From the NCBI GenBank assembly GCA_937928195.1, contig CALEYZ010000039.1, positions 1 through 18,989 of the forward strand: 18,989 bases of DNA. The letters are read 5' to 3'. Source of the stretch: an uncultured Limnohabitans sp. Its GTDB lineage: Bacteria; Pseudomonadota; Gammaproteobacteria; Burkholderiales; Burkholderiaceae_C. Of this stretch, positions 7,240 to 14,508 are shown in pieces. Under the pieces are notes generated by a model. That model was not told the origin of the DNA. It ran no database searches and was given only the letters and a program-made list of their open reading frames with translations. Positions within the stretch are counted from its first letter, which is position 1; every line of letters starts with the position of its first letter. The position numbers and the translations under genes are program-made.

Positions 7240-7998
7240 TTATTTCTTGGCGTGCAAGCCACACTCTTTGGCGGCTTCGTCTTCCCACCACCAGCGTCCT
7301 GCGCGAAATTCTTCGCCCAAGCTGATGGCACGGGTGCATGGTGCACAGCCAATGCTGGGGAAAAACTGATCGTGCAAGGGGTTGTAGTCCACCTTGTGGA
7401 GGTCGATGTAATGCCAAACATCACCCCATGTCCAGTTGGCCAATGGGTTGAGTTTGATCTGGCCTTTGGTGGCTTCGTCGGCACGGTCAATCAAAGGGAC
7501 TTCGGCACGGTTGCTCGATTGCTCACGGCGCAACCCCGTCACCCATGCGCGCTGTCCTTTCAGTGCCTCGGCCAAGGGTTCAAGTTTGCGAACTTGACAG
7601 CAGGCTTTGCGAAGTTCAAGACTTTCGTACATGGCGTCTTGGCCATGTGTTTTAACGAAGGCAATGACTTTTTCAGTAACGGGACGATAGACCTTCACAG
7701 GTGCGATGGCGTGCGCTTGTGTGCGCTCAAGCAAGGCCAATGTTTCGCGGTGCAAGGCGCCAGTTTCCAACACAAAGACTGGAATGTTCAAAGCGTTGTG
7801 ATTGATCAGGTGCGTGATGACCACGTCTTCGGCGCCCAAGCTGGAGGCCTGTGTCACTGGGCTGAATTCAGCGACAGCTTGTTGCAACAGTGCCAAAGTT
7901 TCTGCAACTTTTTCTTCAAAGTTGGCGCTGGCCTTGGCATTCAAGGCGATGGCGTTGTGCACGCCAGTGCCGCCGTTGCTGATGGTAGACACGGTCAT
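7240..7998 (-). CDS. cysH: Assimilatory APS reductase, iron-sulfur type
   Basis: A 252-residue PP-loop family reductase converting activated sulfate to sulfite with thioredoxin-like electron donors. Two cysteine pairs, Cys133-Cys134 (KACCQVRK) and Cys218-Cys221 (CAPC), are the ligands of the [4Fe-4S] cluster that marks APS-type enzymes. The catalytic cysteine is in the C-terminal ECGLH (Cys246). Enzymes of the enterobacterial PAPS type lack these pairs, so APS is the predicted substrate. That agrees with the absence of an APS kinase gene here. Its ATG overlaps the stop of the DUF934 gene by 4 bp (ATGA), indicating translational coupling. Confidence 0.93.
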   Translation of the reverse strand: MTVSTISNGGTGVHNAIALNAKASANFEEKVAETLALLQQAVAEFSPVTQASSLGAEDVVITHLINHNALNIPVFVLETGALHRETLALLERTQAHAIAPVKVYRPVTEKVIAFVKTHGQDAMYESLELRKACCQVRKLEPLAEALKGQRAWVTGLRREQSSNRAEVPLIDRADEATKGQIKLNPLANWTWGDVWHYIDLHKVDYNPLHDQFFPSIGCAPCTRAISLGEEFRAGRWWWEDEAAKECGLHAKK

Positions 7999-8375
7999 GC
8001 GGCAACCTTGGCAAACAAAGGTTGGGTGTCGACCGCAGAGCCTTGGTAGAAGGCCGGGAAGCGATCGAACTGACGTTGCGCAGCGCTTGCATCCAAACCT
8101 TCACGCAACACGGCCACATCAAAGCCTGTGCGCGCCATGGACACCAGTTGGTCAATCAGCACATCGCCCGTGGCGCGAATTTCACCTTTGAAACCCAGGC
8201 GTCGGCGCAACAAGAAGGCTTGGCTGTAAGCACGGCCGTCGGTGAATTTGGGAAAATGCAAATCAATGCGCTTCACGCCGTCGAGCGATACGCTGCGTGG
8301 GTCGGCATCGTTGGCAATGCTGATCACACTGGTGTCAGTGCCTGGCGTGTGGTCGTTGAAGGACAAAATTTTCAT
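7995..8375 (-). CDS. DUF934 family protein of the sulfate-assimilation operon
   Basis: A 126-residue protein of the DUF934 family, which in many proteobacteria sits between the sulfite reductase and APS reductase genes, as here. Recognisable stretches are IDLHFPKFTDGRAYSQAFLLRRRLGFKGEIRATGDVLIDQL and the C-terminal FYQGS. No cysteines, signal peptide or membrane segment are visible, so it is a soluble protein that does not itself carry an Fe-S cluster. Its biochemical role is not established; a part in sulfite/APS reduction is inferred from context. The ATG at 8375 (MKILSFND) is preferred to an in-frame TTG nine bases upstream. The gap to the cysI stop is 17 bp, and it overlaps cysH by 4 bp. 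Confidence 0.88.
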   Translation of the reverse strand: MKILSFNDHTPGTDTSVISIANDADPRSVSLDGVKRIDLHFPKFTDGRAYSQAFLLRRRLGFKGEIRATGDVLIDQLVSMARTGFDVAVLREGLDASAAQRQFDRFPAFYQGSAVDTQPLFAKVAA

Positions 8376-8392
8376 GAGAGGCAATCAGGTGT

Positions 8393-10171
8393 TCAAGCCA
8401 GTGCAGGCTCTGGGTGACGTGCGCCATTGGCGGCAGCTTTGAAGGCGTCTTGGCCTACACGGCGCAATGTTTCAATGAAGAACTCAGCACGGCCGTTGCC
8501 AGCCTGTGATGGCAGACGCAGTTCAAGGTACTTGTTGATGACGGCTTCAATCACCTCGGGCACTTCGGCAGCAGAGAAAGAAGGGCCGACCACTTTGCCA
8601 GCGCCCGCGGCGCCAGAAAGTGCAGAACCATCCGAGCCACCTAAGGTGACTTGGTACCATTCCTTGCCATCTTTATCAACGCCCAAGATGCCAATGTGAC
8701 CGCTGTGGTGGTGGCCGCAAGAGTTGATGCAGCCGCTGATGTGCAGATCGATCGGGCCGAGGTCATCCAGCTCGTCCAGGTCTTGGTAACGCTCAGAAAT
8801 AGCAGCTGCTACTGGAATGGCTCGGGCATTGGCCAAAGCGCAGTAGTCGCCGCCAGGGCACGCGATCATGTCGTTCAGCAAGCCAATGTTGGGACTTGCC
8901 AAGCCCAAGGCTTTGGCTTCTTGCCACAAGTCAAACAGTTGGCTCTCTGGCACCCAGGGCAGTACCAGGTTTTGTGAATGCGTGACGCGTGCTTCACCGC
9001 GTGAGTATTTGGCCACCAATTGCGCAGAGGCTTCGAGTTGCTCAGCCGTGGCGTCGCCGGGCGCGAGGCCCAAACGCTTGAATGACAAAGTGACTGCGCG
9101 CAATGATGGGTTTTTGTGGTGCACCACGTTTTGATGCACCCAGCGTTGGAAAGCAGGGTCTTGCGTGTTGTTGATCGCAGCTGGGACGGCAGCTGAAGCT
9201 TGAGGTTCTACAAAGCATGCTGCGACTCGATCAAATTCTGCTTGCGTGATGGTGTGGGGGCCACCGTCGACGGTGATGATCTGTAAGAACTCAGCTTCCA
9301 CTTCATCAATGTACCGTTGACCTTCAGCCTTGACCAAAATTTTGATACGGGCTTTGTACAAATTGTCGCGACGACCCCAGCGGTTGTACACACGCACGAC
9401 AGCTTCGAGGTAGTTCATGATTTGTTGCCAAGGCAAGAACTCACGCACCAAGCTGCCAATGATGGGGGTTCGGCCCATGCCACCGCCCACCCACACTTTG
9501 AAGCCGATTTCGCCTTGTGCGTTTTTGACCAATTGCAGGCCGACATCGTGCCAGCCAATGGCAGCGCGGTCTTCGCTTGCCCCGGTGATGGCAATTTTGA
9601 ATTTGCGGGGCAAGAATGCGAACTCGGGATGCAAGGTGCTCCACTGACGCAAGATCTCCGCGTAGGGTCGAGGGTCGACCACTTCGTCCACGGCCACGCC
9701 GGCCAACTCATCGGTGGTGATGTTGCGAATGCAGTTGCCGCTGGTTTGAATGCCATGCATGTCCACAGTGGCCAAAAGGTCCATCACGTCGGCCGATTTG
9801 TCCAAGGGAATCCAGTTGAACTGAACGTTTTGACGCGTGGTGAAGTGGCCATAACCTTTGAGGAGGCGAGGTGATTTGCCAGGCAACAAGTCTTGTTGCA
9901 TTTGCGCTTTGGCAAACAATTCAGCATCGGGTTGGTCATACTCTTTGGCAATTTGGGCCAACACGCTCAGCTGTTTGCTTGAGATTTCGCCATAAGGCAC
10001 AGCGACTCGCAGCATGGGGGCATAACGCTGAACGTACCAACCATTTTGGAGACGCAGGGGGCGAAACTCTTCGTCGGCGAGTTGTCCGGCTTGCCAACGT
10101 TCGAGTTGGTCACGGTGCTGGGCCGCGCGCAGCTTGACAAATTGGCGGTCAAATTCTGTGTATTGGTACAT
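8393..10171 (-). CDS. cysI: Sulfite reductase hemoprotein (siroheme/[4Fe-4S]), CysI/NirA type
   Basis: The 592-residue product has the duplicated nitrite/sulfite reductase architecture and catalyses six-electron reduction of sulfite to sulfide in the cytosol. The siroheme-[4Fe-4S] ligands are Cys438 and Cys444 (CPGGDYC) plus Cys481 and Cys485 (CINSC), followed by GHHHSGHIGILG. The N-terminal half carries GYGHFTTRQNVQFNWIPL and TSGNCIRNITTDELAG. No flavoprotein partner (cysJ) is present in the window, suggesting a ferredoxin-dependent enzyme (inference); fdxA and a ferredoxin reductase lie just beyond cysN. Nitrite reduction is the alternative, but the cysH/cysD/cysN context favours sulfite. 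It is the first gene of the operon, and an LTTR-like operator region lies upstream. Confidence 0.93.
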   Translation of the reverse strand: MYQYTEFDRQFVKLRAAQHRDQLERWQAGQLADEEFRPLRLQNGWYVQRYAPMLRVAVPYGEISSKQLSVLAQIAKEYDQPDAELFAKAQMQQDLLPGKSPRLLKGYGHFTTRQNVQFNWIPLDKSADVMDLLATVDMHGIQTSGNCIRNITTDELAGVAVDEVVDPRPYAEILRQWSTLHPEFAFLPRKFKIAITGASEDRAAIGWHDVGLQLVKNAQGEIGFKVWVGGGMGRTPIIGSLVREFLPWQQIMNYLEAVVRVYNRWGRRDNLYKARIKILVKAEGQRYIDEVEAEFLQIITVDGGPHTITQAEFDRVAACFVEPQASAAVPAAINNTQDPAFQRWVHQNVVHHKNPSLRAVTLSFKRLGLAPGDATAEQLEASAQLVAKYSRGEARVTHSQNLVLPWVPESQLFDLWQEAKALGLASPNIGLLNDMIACPGGDYCALANARAIPVAAAISERYQDLDELDDLGPIDLHISGCINSCGHHHSGHIGILGVDKDGKEWYQVTLGGSDGSALSGAAGAGKVVGPSFSAAEVPEVIEAVINKYLELRLPSQAGNGRAEFFIETLRRVGQDAFKAAANGARHPEPALA

Positions 10172-10233
10172 CGAGTGTGGGGGTTAAAGCTTCGGACTTT
10201 GCCGATCAAGGGCCGAACTTTATCGACTCTTTA

Positions 10234-10284
10234 TGTCAAAACAAACTACTTATTCGTTTTACATATATGCTTATTGATCATAAG
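10234..10284 (-). promoter_or_regulatory. CysB/LTTR-like operator and -35 element upstream of cysI
   Basis: CTTATTGATCATAAG (10270-10284) is an inverted repeat CTTAT-N5-ATAAG that fits the T-N11-A pattern of LysR-type regulator boxes. CTTATT recurs at 10249-10254, exactly 21 bp (two helical turns) away. A TTGACA hexamer (10234-10239 on the minus strand) follows towards cysI, but no good -10 box lies 16-18 bp from it, as is common for activator-dependent promoters. CysB is the LysR-type activator of sulfate assimilation in enterobacteria and pseudomonads, so a CysB-like regulator is the natural candidate (inference). The 195-bp region 10172-10366 is shared with the divergent binding-protein gene. 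Confidence 0.45.
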
Positions 10285-10366
10285 GAGCTGGCTTTAAGTT
10301 GTTTAATGTCTCCAAAGTGACTGGTTATTGGCTTGCTGATACAGTTTCGCTTTTGAGGAGATTGGC

Positions 10367-11572
10367 ATGAAGTCTTGGGTGAACGTTGGCGTTTTGTGGG
10401 TGTCTTCCAGCTTGGCTTTGTGGGCCCATGCGCAAACGCCCATCCGCATTGGCGAGATCAACAGTTATTCGGCCATGCCGCAGTTCACGCAGCCCTACAA
10501 ACAGGGGTGGCAGTTGGCCGTCGAGGAAATCAATGCCAGTGGCGGACTTCTTGGCCGCAAAGTTGAAGTGATTGCCCGTGATGACGCGGGTAAGCCTGAG
10601 GATGCTTTGCGTCACGCCATTGAATTGACCAGTCAAGAAAAAGTCGATGTGTTGGCCGGCGGCTTTTTGTCCAATGTGGGCTTGGCCTTGGCCGATCATG
10701 CGGCCAAGAACAAACGTTTGTTTGTGGCCAGTGAGCCTCTCACTGATGCGTTGGTATGGGACAAAGGCAACCGTTACACATTCCGTTTGCGTCCTAGCAC
10801 TTACATGCAAGCGGCCATGCTGGTGGAGGAGGCGGCCAAGCTGCCTGCCAAACGTTGGGCCACCCTGGCACCTAACTATGAGTACGGGCAAAGTGCTGTT
10901 GCAAGTTTCAAAGAACTCTTAAAAGCCAAGCGTCCTGATGTGGAGTTTGTCGGCGAGCAATGGCCCGTGCTGGGCAAGATTGATGCTGGCAGTAGCTTAA
11001 GCGCGCTGATGCAAAGCAAGCCCGACGCCATCTTCAATGTGACCTTTGGCGCCGACTTGGCCAAGCTGGTGCGTGAAGGCAATCAGCGCGGCATTTTCCC
11101 CAAAGTGCCTGTGGTGTCTTTGCTGTCGGGCGAACCCGAGTACTTGGAAGTGCTGAAAGATGAAACCCCCAAGGGTTGGATTGTGACCGGCTATCCGTGG
11201 GATCAAATTGATGCCAAAGAACACGCCGCCTTTGCCGCCAACTACTACCGTAAATTCAAAGAAAACCCCAAGGTGGGATCGGTGGTGGGCTATGCCACAC
11301 TGCAAGCTATTTTTGCTGCCATCAAAAAAGCAGGCAGTACGGACAATGAAAAATTGGTGCTGGCCATGCGTGGTTTGAAATTCAGCACCCCCTTTGGTCC
11401 CGCTGAATTTCGTGCCATTGACCAGCAGTCAACGATGGGCGCGTATGTGGGTAAGTTGGACGTTCGCGGCAATCAAGGCAGCATGACACAGTGGCGTTAT
11501 GCCGATGGCAAAAATTACCAACCGACGGATGCGTACGTCAAGTCTCGCAGACCCGTTGCAGCGCAGCAGTAA
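10367..11572 (+). CDS. LivK-type periplasmic substrate-binding protein of an ABC transporter (orphan)
   Basis: A 401-residue type-I periplasmic binding protein of the branched-chain amino-acid family (Peripla_BP_6). A signal peptide, with predicted cleavage after AHA at residue 22, is followed by PIRIGEINSYS, QPYKQGWQLAVEEINASGGLLGRKVEVIARDDAGKPEDAL and VDVLAGGFLSNVGLALADHA. These are the usual first-lobe motifs. It would capture a ligand in the periplasm and hand it to LivHMGF-type permease and ATPase subunits, none of which are in the window. The ATG has a good ribosome-binding site, GAGGAG (10355-10360), six bases upstream. It is divergent from cysI across a shared control region and its stop directly abuts the convergent mnmC stop. 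The ligand is unknown; sulfur-linked regulation is a possibility only. Confidence 0.9.
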   Translation: MKSWVNVGVLWVSSSLALWAHAQTPIRIGEINSYSAMPQFTQPYKQGWQLAVEEINASGGLLGRKVEVIARDDAGKPEDALRHAIELTSQEKVDVLAGGFLSNVGLALADHAAKNKRLFVASEPLTDALVWDKGNRYTFRLRPSTYMQAAMLVEEAAKLPAKRWATLAPNYEYGQSAVASFKELLKAKRPDVEFVGEQWPVLGKIDAGSSLSALMQSKPDAIFNVTFGADLAKLVREGNQRGIFPKVPVVSLLSGEPEYLEVLKDETPKGWIVTGYPWDQIDAKEHAAFAANYYRKFKENPKVGSVVGYATLQAIFAAIKKAGSTDNEKLVLAMRGLKFSTPFGPAEFRAIDQQSTMGAYVGKLDVRGNQGSMTQWRYADGKNYQPTDAYVKSRRPVAAQQ

Positions 11573-13330
11573 TTAACCGAAGCGTGAAGCCGACATCAAT
11601 TTGGCGAGCGAAGCGGCCATGGGCAAGGGCTCATGGTTCAGTTGTGCGGCCAGCAGTTCACCGCAAAGTACGGACCAACTGATACCTCGGGCACCCATGC
11701 CTGTGCACACTTGCAAACCCGTGAAGTGCGGGTGCTGAAATGCACCCACCGCAGGCAAGCGATCCGGCAGCGCTGAGCGAAGTGACGCCCAAGATTGTGT
11801 TTGCGTCAGATCAACACCTTGTTGAATTTCTGCCGCCAATGCAGGCATCAATTCTGCCCATTGCTGGATGTTGCTTTGCAAATCTGCGTGCCGCGTGTTG
11901 AGGTCAAAATCATTGCGTTGAAAACTGGCGCCAACGATCCAACAGGCTTCGTCAGAGTTGCAATGCGCGAGTTGAAGATGTCCGATGTAACTGCCATGTC
12001 CGTTGACAGGGAAAGAAGGCAGTCTTTGTTGAAAGTGCGGTGGCAGCTTGGCCATCGTGCCCCACGTAACCTGGCCTCGAAGTCCTGTCGCAGGGAGGTA
12101 AGGGCGTTTGTCGTTGGCGGCGTAGCTTGGGCACTCAACCGTGTCCAGCAAAGCTTGACATTGATGCGCAGTGGCAAGCACCACATGTTTGCCTTGGGCC
12201 AAGATATTTTTCTTGTGATCGAGCACAAGCCAGTGGGAATCCGCTTTTTCAAGCTTCGCTACTTTGCAATGGCCACGCCAGGTGATGTTGGGGTGAGTCA
12301 GTTGCGCTTTCACCAGCGCCGGTGTTTGAACCCAACCCGCCAAGGTGTGCCAAAGGGCGTCGGTGCTTTCTAGAAGTCCACCTGCTTGTTTGTGTGCAGC
12401 GTTTGCCTCTGTGGTCCATTCATGGCCAGCTGCGGGCCACTGTGCACCCGTCGGCAATTGCCGCTTTCCGGCATAACGATGTTCCAACAAATGTGAAACT
12501 TGCCATTGCGCACCCTGCTTGAGCAATTGACGTGCCCGTTGAATTGTGGCGCGCACACCGTCACGTGTGATGCGCGACAGCACGTTGTTGTCTGGGGAAA
12601 CATGGGTGGCAAAAATACCAGCAGGCAAGCCCGATGCGCCAGCGCCCAAAGCCTCGCCTTGGTCCAACACGTCGACAGTCCAGCCCCTGATGGCCAAACT
12701 GTGTGCCACGGCAGCGCCAGACAAACCTGATCCGATGATGACGGCATGTTGATTTGCATGAGGTGTCATCTGTTTGAATGTTGCACTTGGACTGGGACGC
12801 AAGGCCGATTTAGGCGCCCATGCAGGTTGGTACGTGCCCTTCTTGCTGGCGTGATGGACTGCCATGCCAAGCTGCTTGAACTCAGCGATTGCTGCTGCAC
12901 TGCCTTCTGCCCAAGCGATGGCGGTACCGCGCTTGCAGAGCCTCGTTAAGTTGCGGCCACCCCAAGCATCAAGCGTGTCGACTTGAATGCTGTCGGCTGC
13001 GATGTCGATCTCACGTGCAATGCCTGGCGCCTGGCCAATGCACAAAGTGAGTTGGACCTTGCCATTTTCAAAGACGATTCGATGAAGACCGGGCAAAAGA
13101 CCAAAGCACGCGTCGCCAAGGAGCGGATCTGTAATTTCTGGCGTGTCCGCTGTGAATGCTGTGAAGAAGAGTGTGCTGGGCGCGTTGGCATCGTGCCGCC
13201 ATGCTTGCAGTGTGTGAAGAAATGATTCACCACACCCAAACGATGTTTCCAATGCGTGCCAAGAGGTTTGCCACGCTTCCCGCGCTTGCCAGTGACTTGC
13301 GTGAAAATTAGGCGCTGGGTGGGGGGACAT
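11573..13330 (-). CDS. mnmC: MnmC-type tRNA-modification protein with degenerate methyltransferase half
   Basis: About 585 residues. The C-terminal part (residues ~195-580) is a DAO-family FAD oxidoreductase: VIIGSGLSGAAVAHSLAIRG (from ~197), GASGLPAGIFATHVSPDNN, ATGLRGQVTW, and SALPDRLPAVG plus GARGISW near the end. It corresponds to the MnmC domain that removes the carboxymethyl group from cmnm5(s2)U34 of tRNA. The N-terminal part aligns with the MnmD methyltransferase but is eroded: the SAM motif ELGFGTGLNFL reads ETSFGCGESFL (28-38), the DGFAPxxNPxMW motif is missing around residue 117, and the first ~30 residues of the usual domain are absent. LLPGLHRIVFENGKVQLTL and the C-terminal linker are kept. 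The start at ATG 13330 overlaps yggX by 23 bp; the frame is also open upstream to 13408. The oxidase half looks functional, the methyltransferase half probably not. Confidence 0.85.
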   Translation of the reverse strand: MSPHPAPNFHASHWQAREAWQTSWHALETSFGCGESFLHTLQAWRHDANAPSTLFFTAFTADTPEITDPLLGDACFGLLPGLHRIVFENGKVQLTLCIGQAPGIAREIDIAADSIQVDTLDAWGGRNLTRLCKRGTAIAWAEGSAAAIAEFKQLGMAVHHASKKGTYQPAWAPKSALRPSPSATFKQMTPHANQHAVIIGSGLSGAAVAHSLAIRGWTVDVLDQGEALGAGASGLPAGIFATHVSPDNNVLSRITRDGVRATIQRARQLLKQGAQWQVSHLLEHRYAGKRQLPTGAQWPAAGHEWTTEANAAHKQAGGLLESTDALWHTLAGWVQTPALVKAQLTHPNITWRGHCKVAKLEKADSHWLVLDHKKNILAQGKHVVLATAHQCQALLDTVECPSYAANDKRPYLPATGLRGQVTWGTMAKLPPHFQQRLPSFPVNGHGSYIGHLQLAHCNSDEACWIVGASFQRNDFDLNTRHADLQSNIQQWAELMPALAAEIQQGVDLTQTQSWASLRSALPDRLPAVGAFQHPHFTGLQVCTGMGARGISWSVLCGELLAAQLNHEPLPMAASLAKLMSASRFG

Positions 13331-13583
13331 AGCCTTGGGCCGCGTCTGCGCCCGTGCCGAAGAAATGGTTTTCCATTTGGCGAGCCAAATATTGGCGCGC
13401 GCGCGCATCGGCCAAATTCAAACGGTTTTCGTTGACCAACATGGTCTGGTGCTTGAGCCAAGCGGCCCATGCTTCTTTGCTAACGCTTTGCCAAATGCGT
13501 TTGCCCAATTCACCAGGATAGGGCGGAAAGTCCAAACCCTCGGCTTCTTTTTCCAATTTAATGCAATTAACAGTGCGCGCCAT
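13308..13583 (-). CDS. yggX: Probable Fe(2+)-trafficking protein YggX
   Basis: A 91-residue protein of the YggX family, small cytosolic proteins linked to iron handling and protection of Fe-S clusters from oxidation. The conserved start MARTVNCIKLEKEAEGLDFPPYPGELGKRI contains the invariant Cys7. It is followed by SKEAWAAWLKHQTMLVNENRLNLADARARQYLARQMENHFF, which is the family core. The length matches the usual ~90. Its 3' end overlaps the mnmC start by 23 bp, so the two are probably co-transcribed. Its neighbour across a 117-bp AT-rich divergent region is fpr, another gene of redox homeostasis. Confidence 0.96.
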   Translation of the reverse strand: MARTVNCIKLEKEAEGLDFPPYPGELGKRIWQSVSKEAWAAWLKHQTMLVNENRLNLADARARQYLARQMENHFFGTGADAAQGYVPPPSA

Positions 13584-13635
13584 GGTGTTCCTTGATGAAG
13601 CTTAAGATCGCTTGTGTATACAGATATAAAATTAT

Positions 13636-13650
13636 TGTATTTCCAATACA
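13636..13650. promoter_or_regulatory. palindromic candidate operator between yggX and fpr
   Basis: TGTATTTCCAATACA is a 15-bp dyad (TGTAT-N5-ATACA) within the 117-bp AT-rich divergent region 13584-13700. Its position between yggX and fpr fits a regulator acting on both, for example a LysR-type protein; fpr is under FinR control in Pseudomonas. The identity of the regulator cannot be read here. I could not assign reliable -35/-10 boxes to either gene. Confidence 0.35.
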
Positions 13651-13658
13651 CATGAATA

Positions 13659-13674
13659 AGGCTGAAAATAGCCT
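13659..13674 (+). other. small hairpin in the fpr leader
   Basis: AGGCT-GAAAAT-AGCCT is followed by a T-rich stretch (GTTTTGTTT) about 26 bp before the fpr start. It looks like a short attenuator-like stem, but five base pairs are marginal for intrinsic termination. Function is unproven. Confidence 0.3.
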
Positions 13675-13700
13675 GTTTTGTTTCAATTCCCCTAGGTTTT

Positions 13701-14477
13701 ATGAGTGCATTTTTAGAAGAAAAAGTCCTGAGTGTTCACCACTGGACCGATCGCTTGTTCAGTTTCACCACCACGCGTGACCAAGCACTGCGTTTTTCCA
13801 ACGGCCATTTCACCATGATCGGTTTGCGCGGCGACAACGGCAAACCGCTGTTGCGTGCCTACAGCATTGCCAGTGCCAACTACGAAGAGCATTTGGAGTT
13901 TTTAAGCATCAAAGTGCAAGACGGTCCCTTGACCTCCAAGCTGCAACACATCCAAGTGGGCGACACCATTGTGGTGGGCCGTAAGCCCACCGGCACCTTG
14001 CTGATTGACTACCTCACACCTGCCAAACGTTTGTATTTGATTGGCACAGGTACTGGCCTGGCACCTTTCATGAGCATCATCCGTGATCCAGAAACGTACG
14101 AGCGATTTGAGCAAGTGGTTTTGTTGCACGGTGTACGTGAAGTCAAAGAACTGGCTTATCACGATTACATCACTCAAGAATTGCCACAAAACGAGTTTTT
14201 AGGTGAGATGGTCAGCCAACAATTGTTGTACTACCCCACGGTCACGCGCGAAGCGTTTGAGCATCAAGGCCGCGTAACGGACCTGCTTGAAAACGGCCAG
14301 ATCAGCGCTGACTTGGGCATTCCAGCACTCAACGCTGAAGAAGACCGTGTCATGATTTGCGGTAGCCCCGAAATGCTGCGCGATCTCAAAGCGCTGTGCG
14401 AGAAGCGTGGTTTTGTCGAGGGCAATACCAGCACGCCGGGTCAGTTTGTCATCGAACGCGCGTTTGTTGAGAGTTAA
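13701..14477 (+). CDS. fpr: Ferredoxin/flavodoxin--NADP+ reductase, type 1 (Fpr)
   Basis: A 258-residue bacterial FNR with the plant-type two-domain fold, exchanging electrons between NADPH and ferredoxin or flavodoxin in the cytosol. The FAD-binding motif RAYSIAS begins at Arg52, and LEFLSIKVQDGPLTSKLQ is typical. The NADP-binding GTGTGLAPF starts at residue 115, with VMICGSPEML nearer the C-terminus. The family usually ends in a VEK/VER-type tail and here ends FVES. The ribosome-binding site (TAGG) is weak; the ATG at 13701 gives the normal N-terminus. dsbB follows after 31 bp on the same strand. It is unrelated in fold to the type-2 reductase at 3552-4580. Confidence 0.95.
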   Translation: MSAFLEEKVLSVHHWTDRLFSFTTTRDQALRFSNGHFTMIGLRGDNGKPLLRAYSIASANYEEHLEFLSIKVQDGPLTSKLQHIQVGDTIVVGRKPTGTLLIDYLTPAKRLYLIGTGTGLAPFMSIIRDPETYERFEQVVLLHGVREVKELAYHDYITQELPQNEFLGEMVSQQLLYYPTVTREAFEHQGRVTDLLENGQISADLGIPALNAEEDRVMICGSPEMLRDLKALCEKRGFVEGNTSTPGQFVIERAFVES

Positions 14478-14508
14478 GCTTCGAAGCTGCCACTGACTGA
14501 AAGTTCCT

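Noticed and set aside
7224..7490. N-terminal extension of CysD
   Set aside because: The frame is open but overlaps the 3' part of cysH in another frame; CysD similarity starts at the ATG at 7223 and the total length then matches the family.
7210..8049. 279-codon open frame on the plus strand opposite cysD/cysH
   Set aside because: It is antisense to two well-supported, coupled cys genes, has no recognisable family and is explained by the codon bias of the genes on the other strand.
10325..10891. 188-codon open frame antisense to the binding-protein gene
   Set aside because: It runs through the signal peptide and first lobe of a clear periplasmic binding protein on the plus strand and has no family features of its own.
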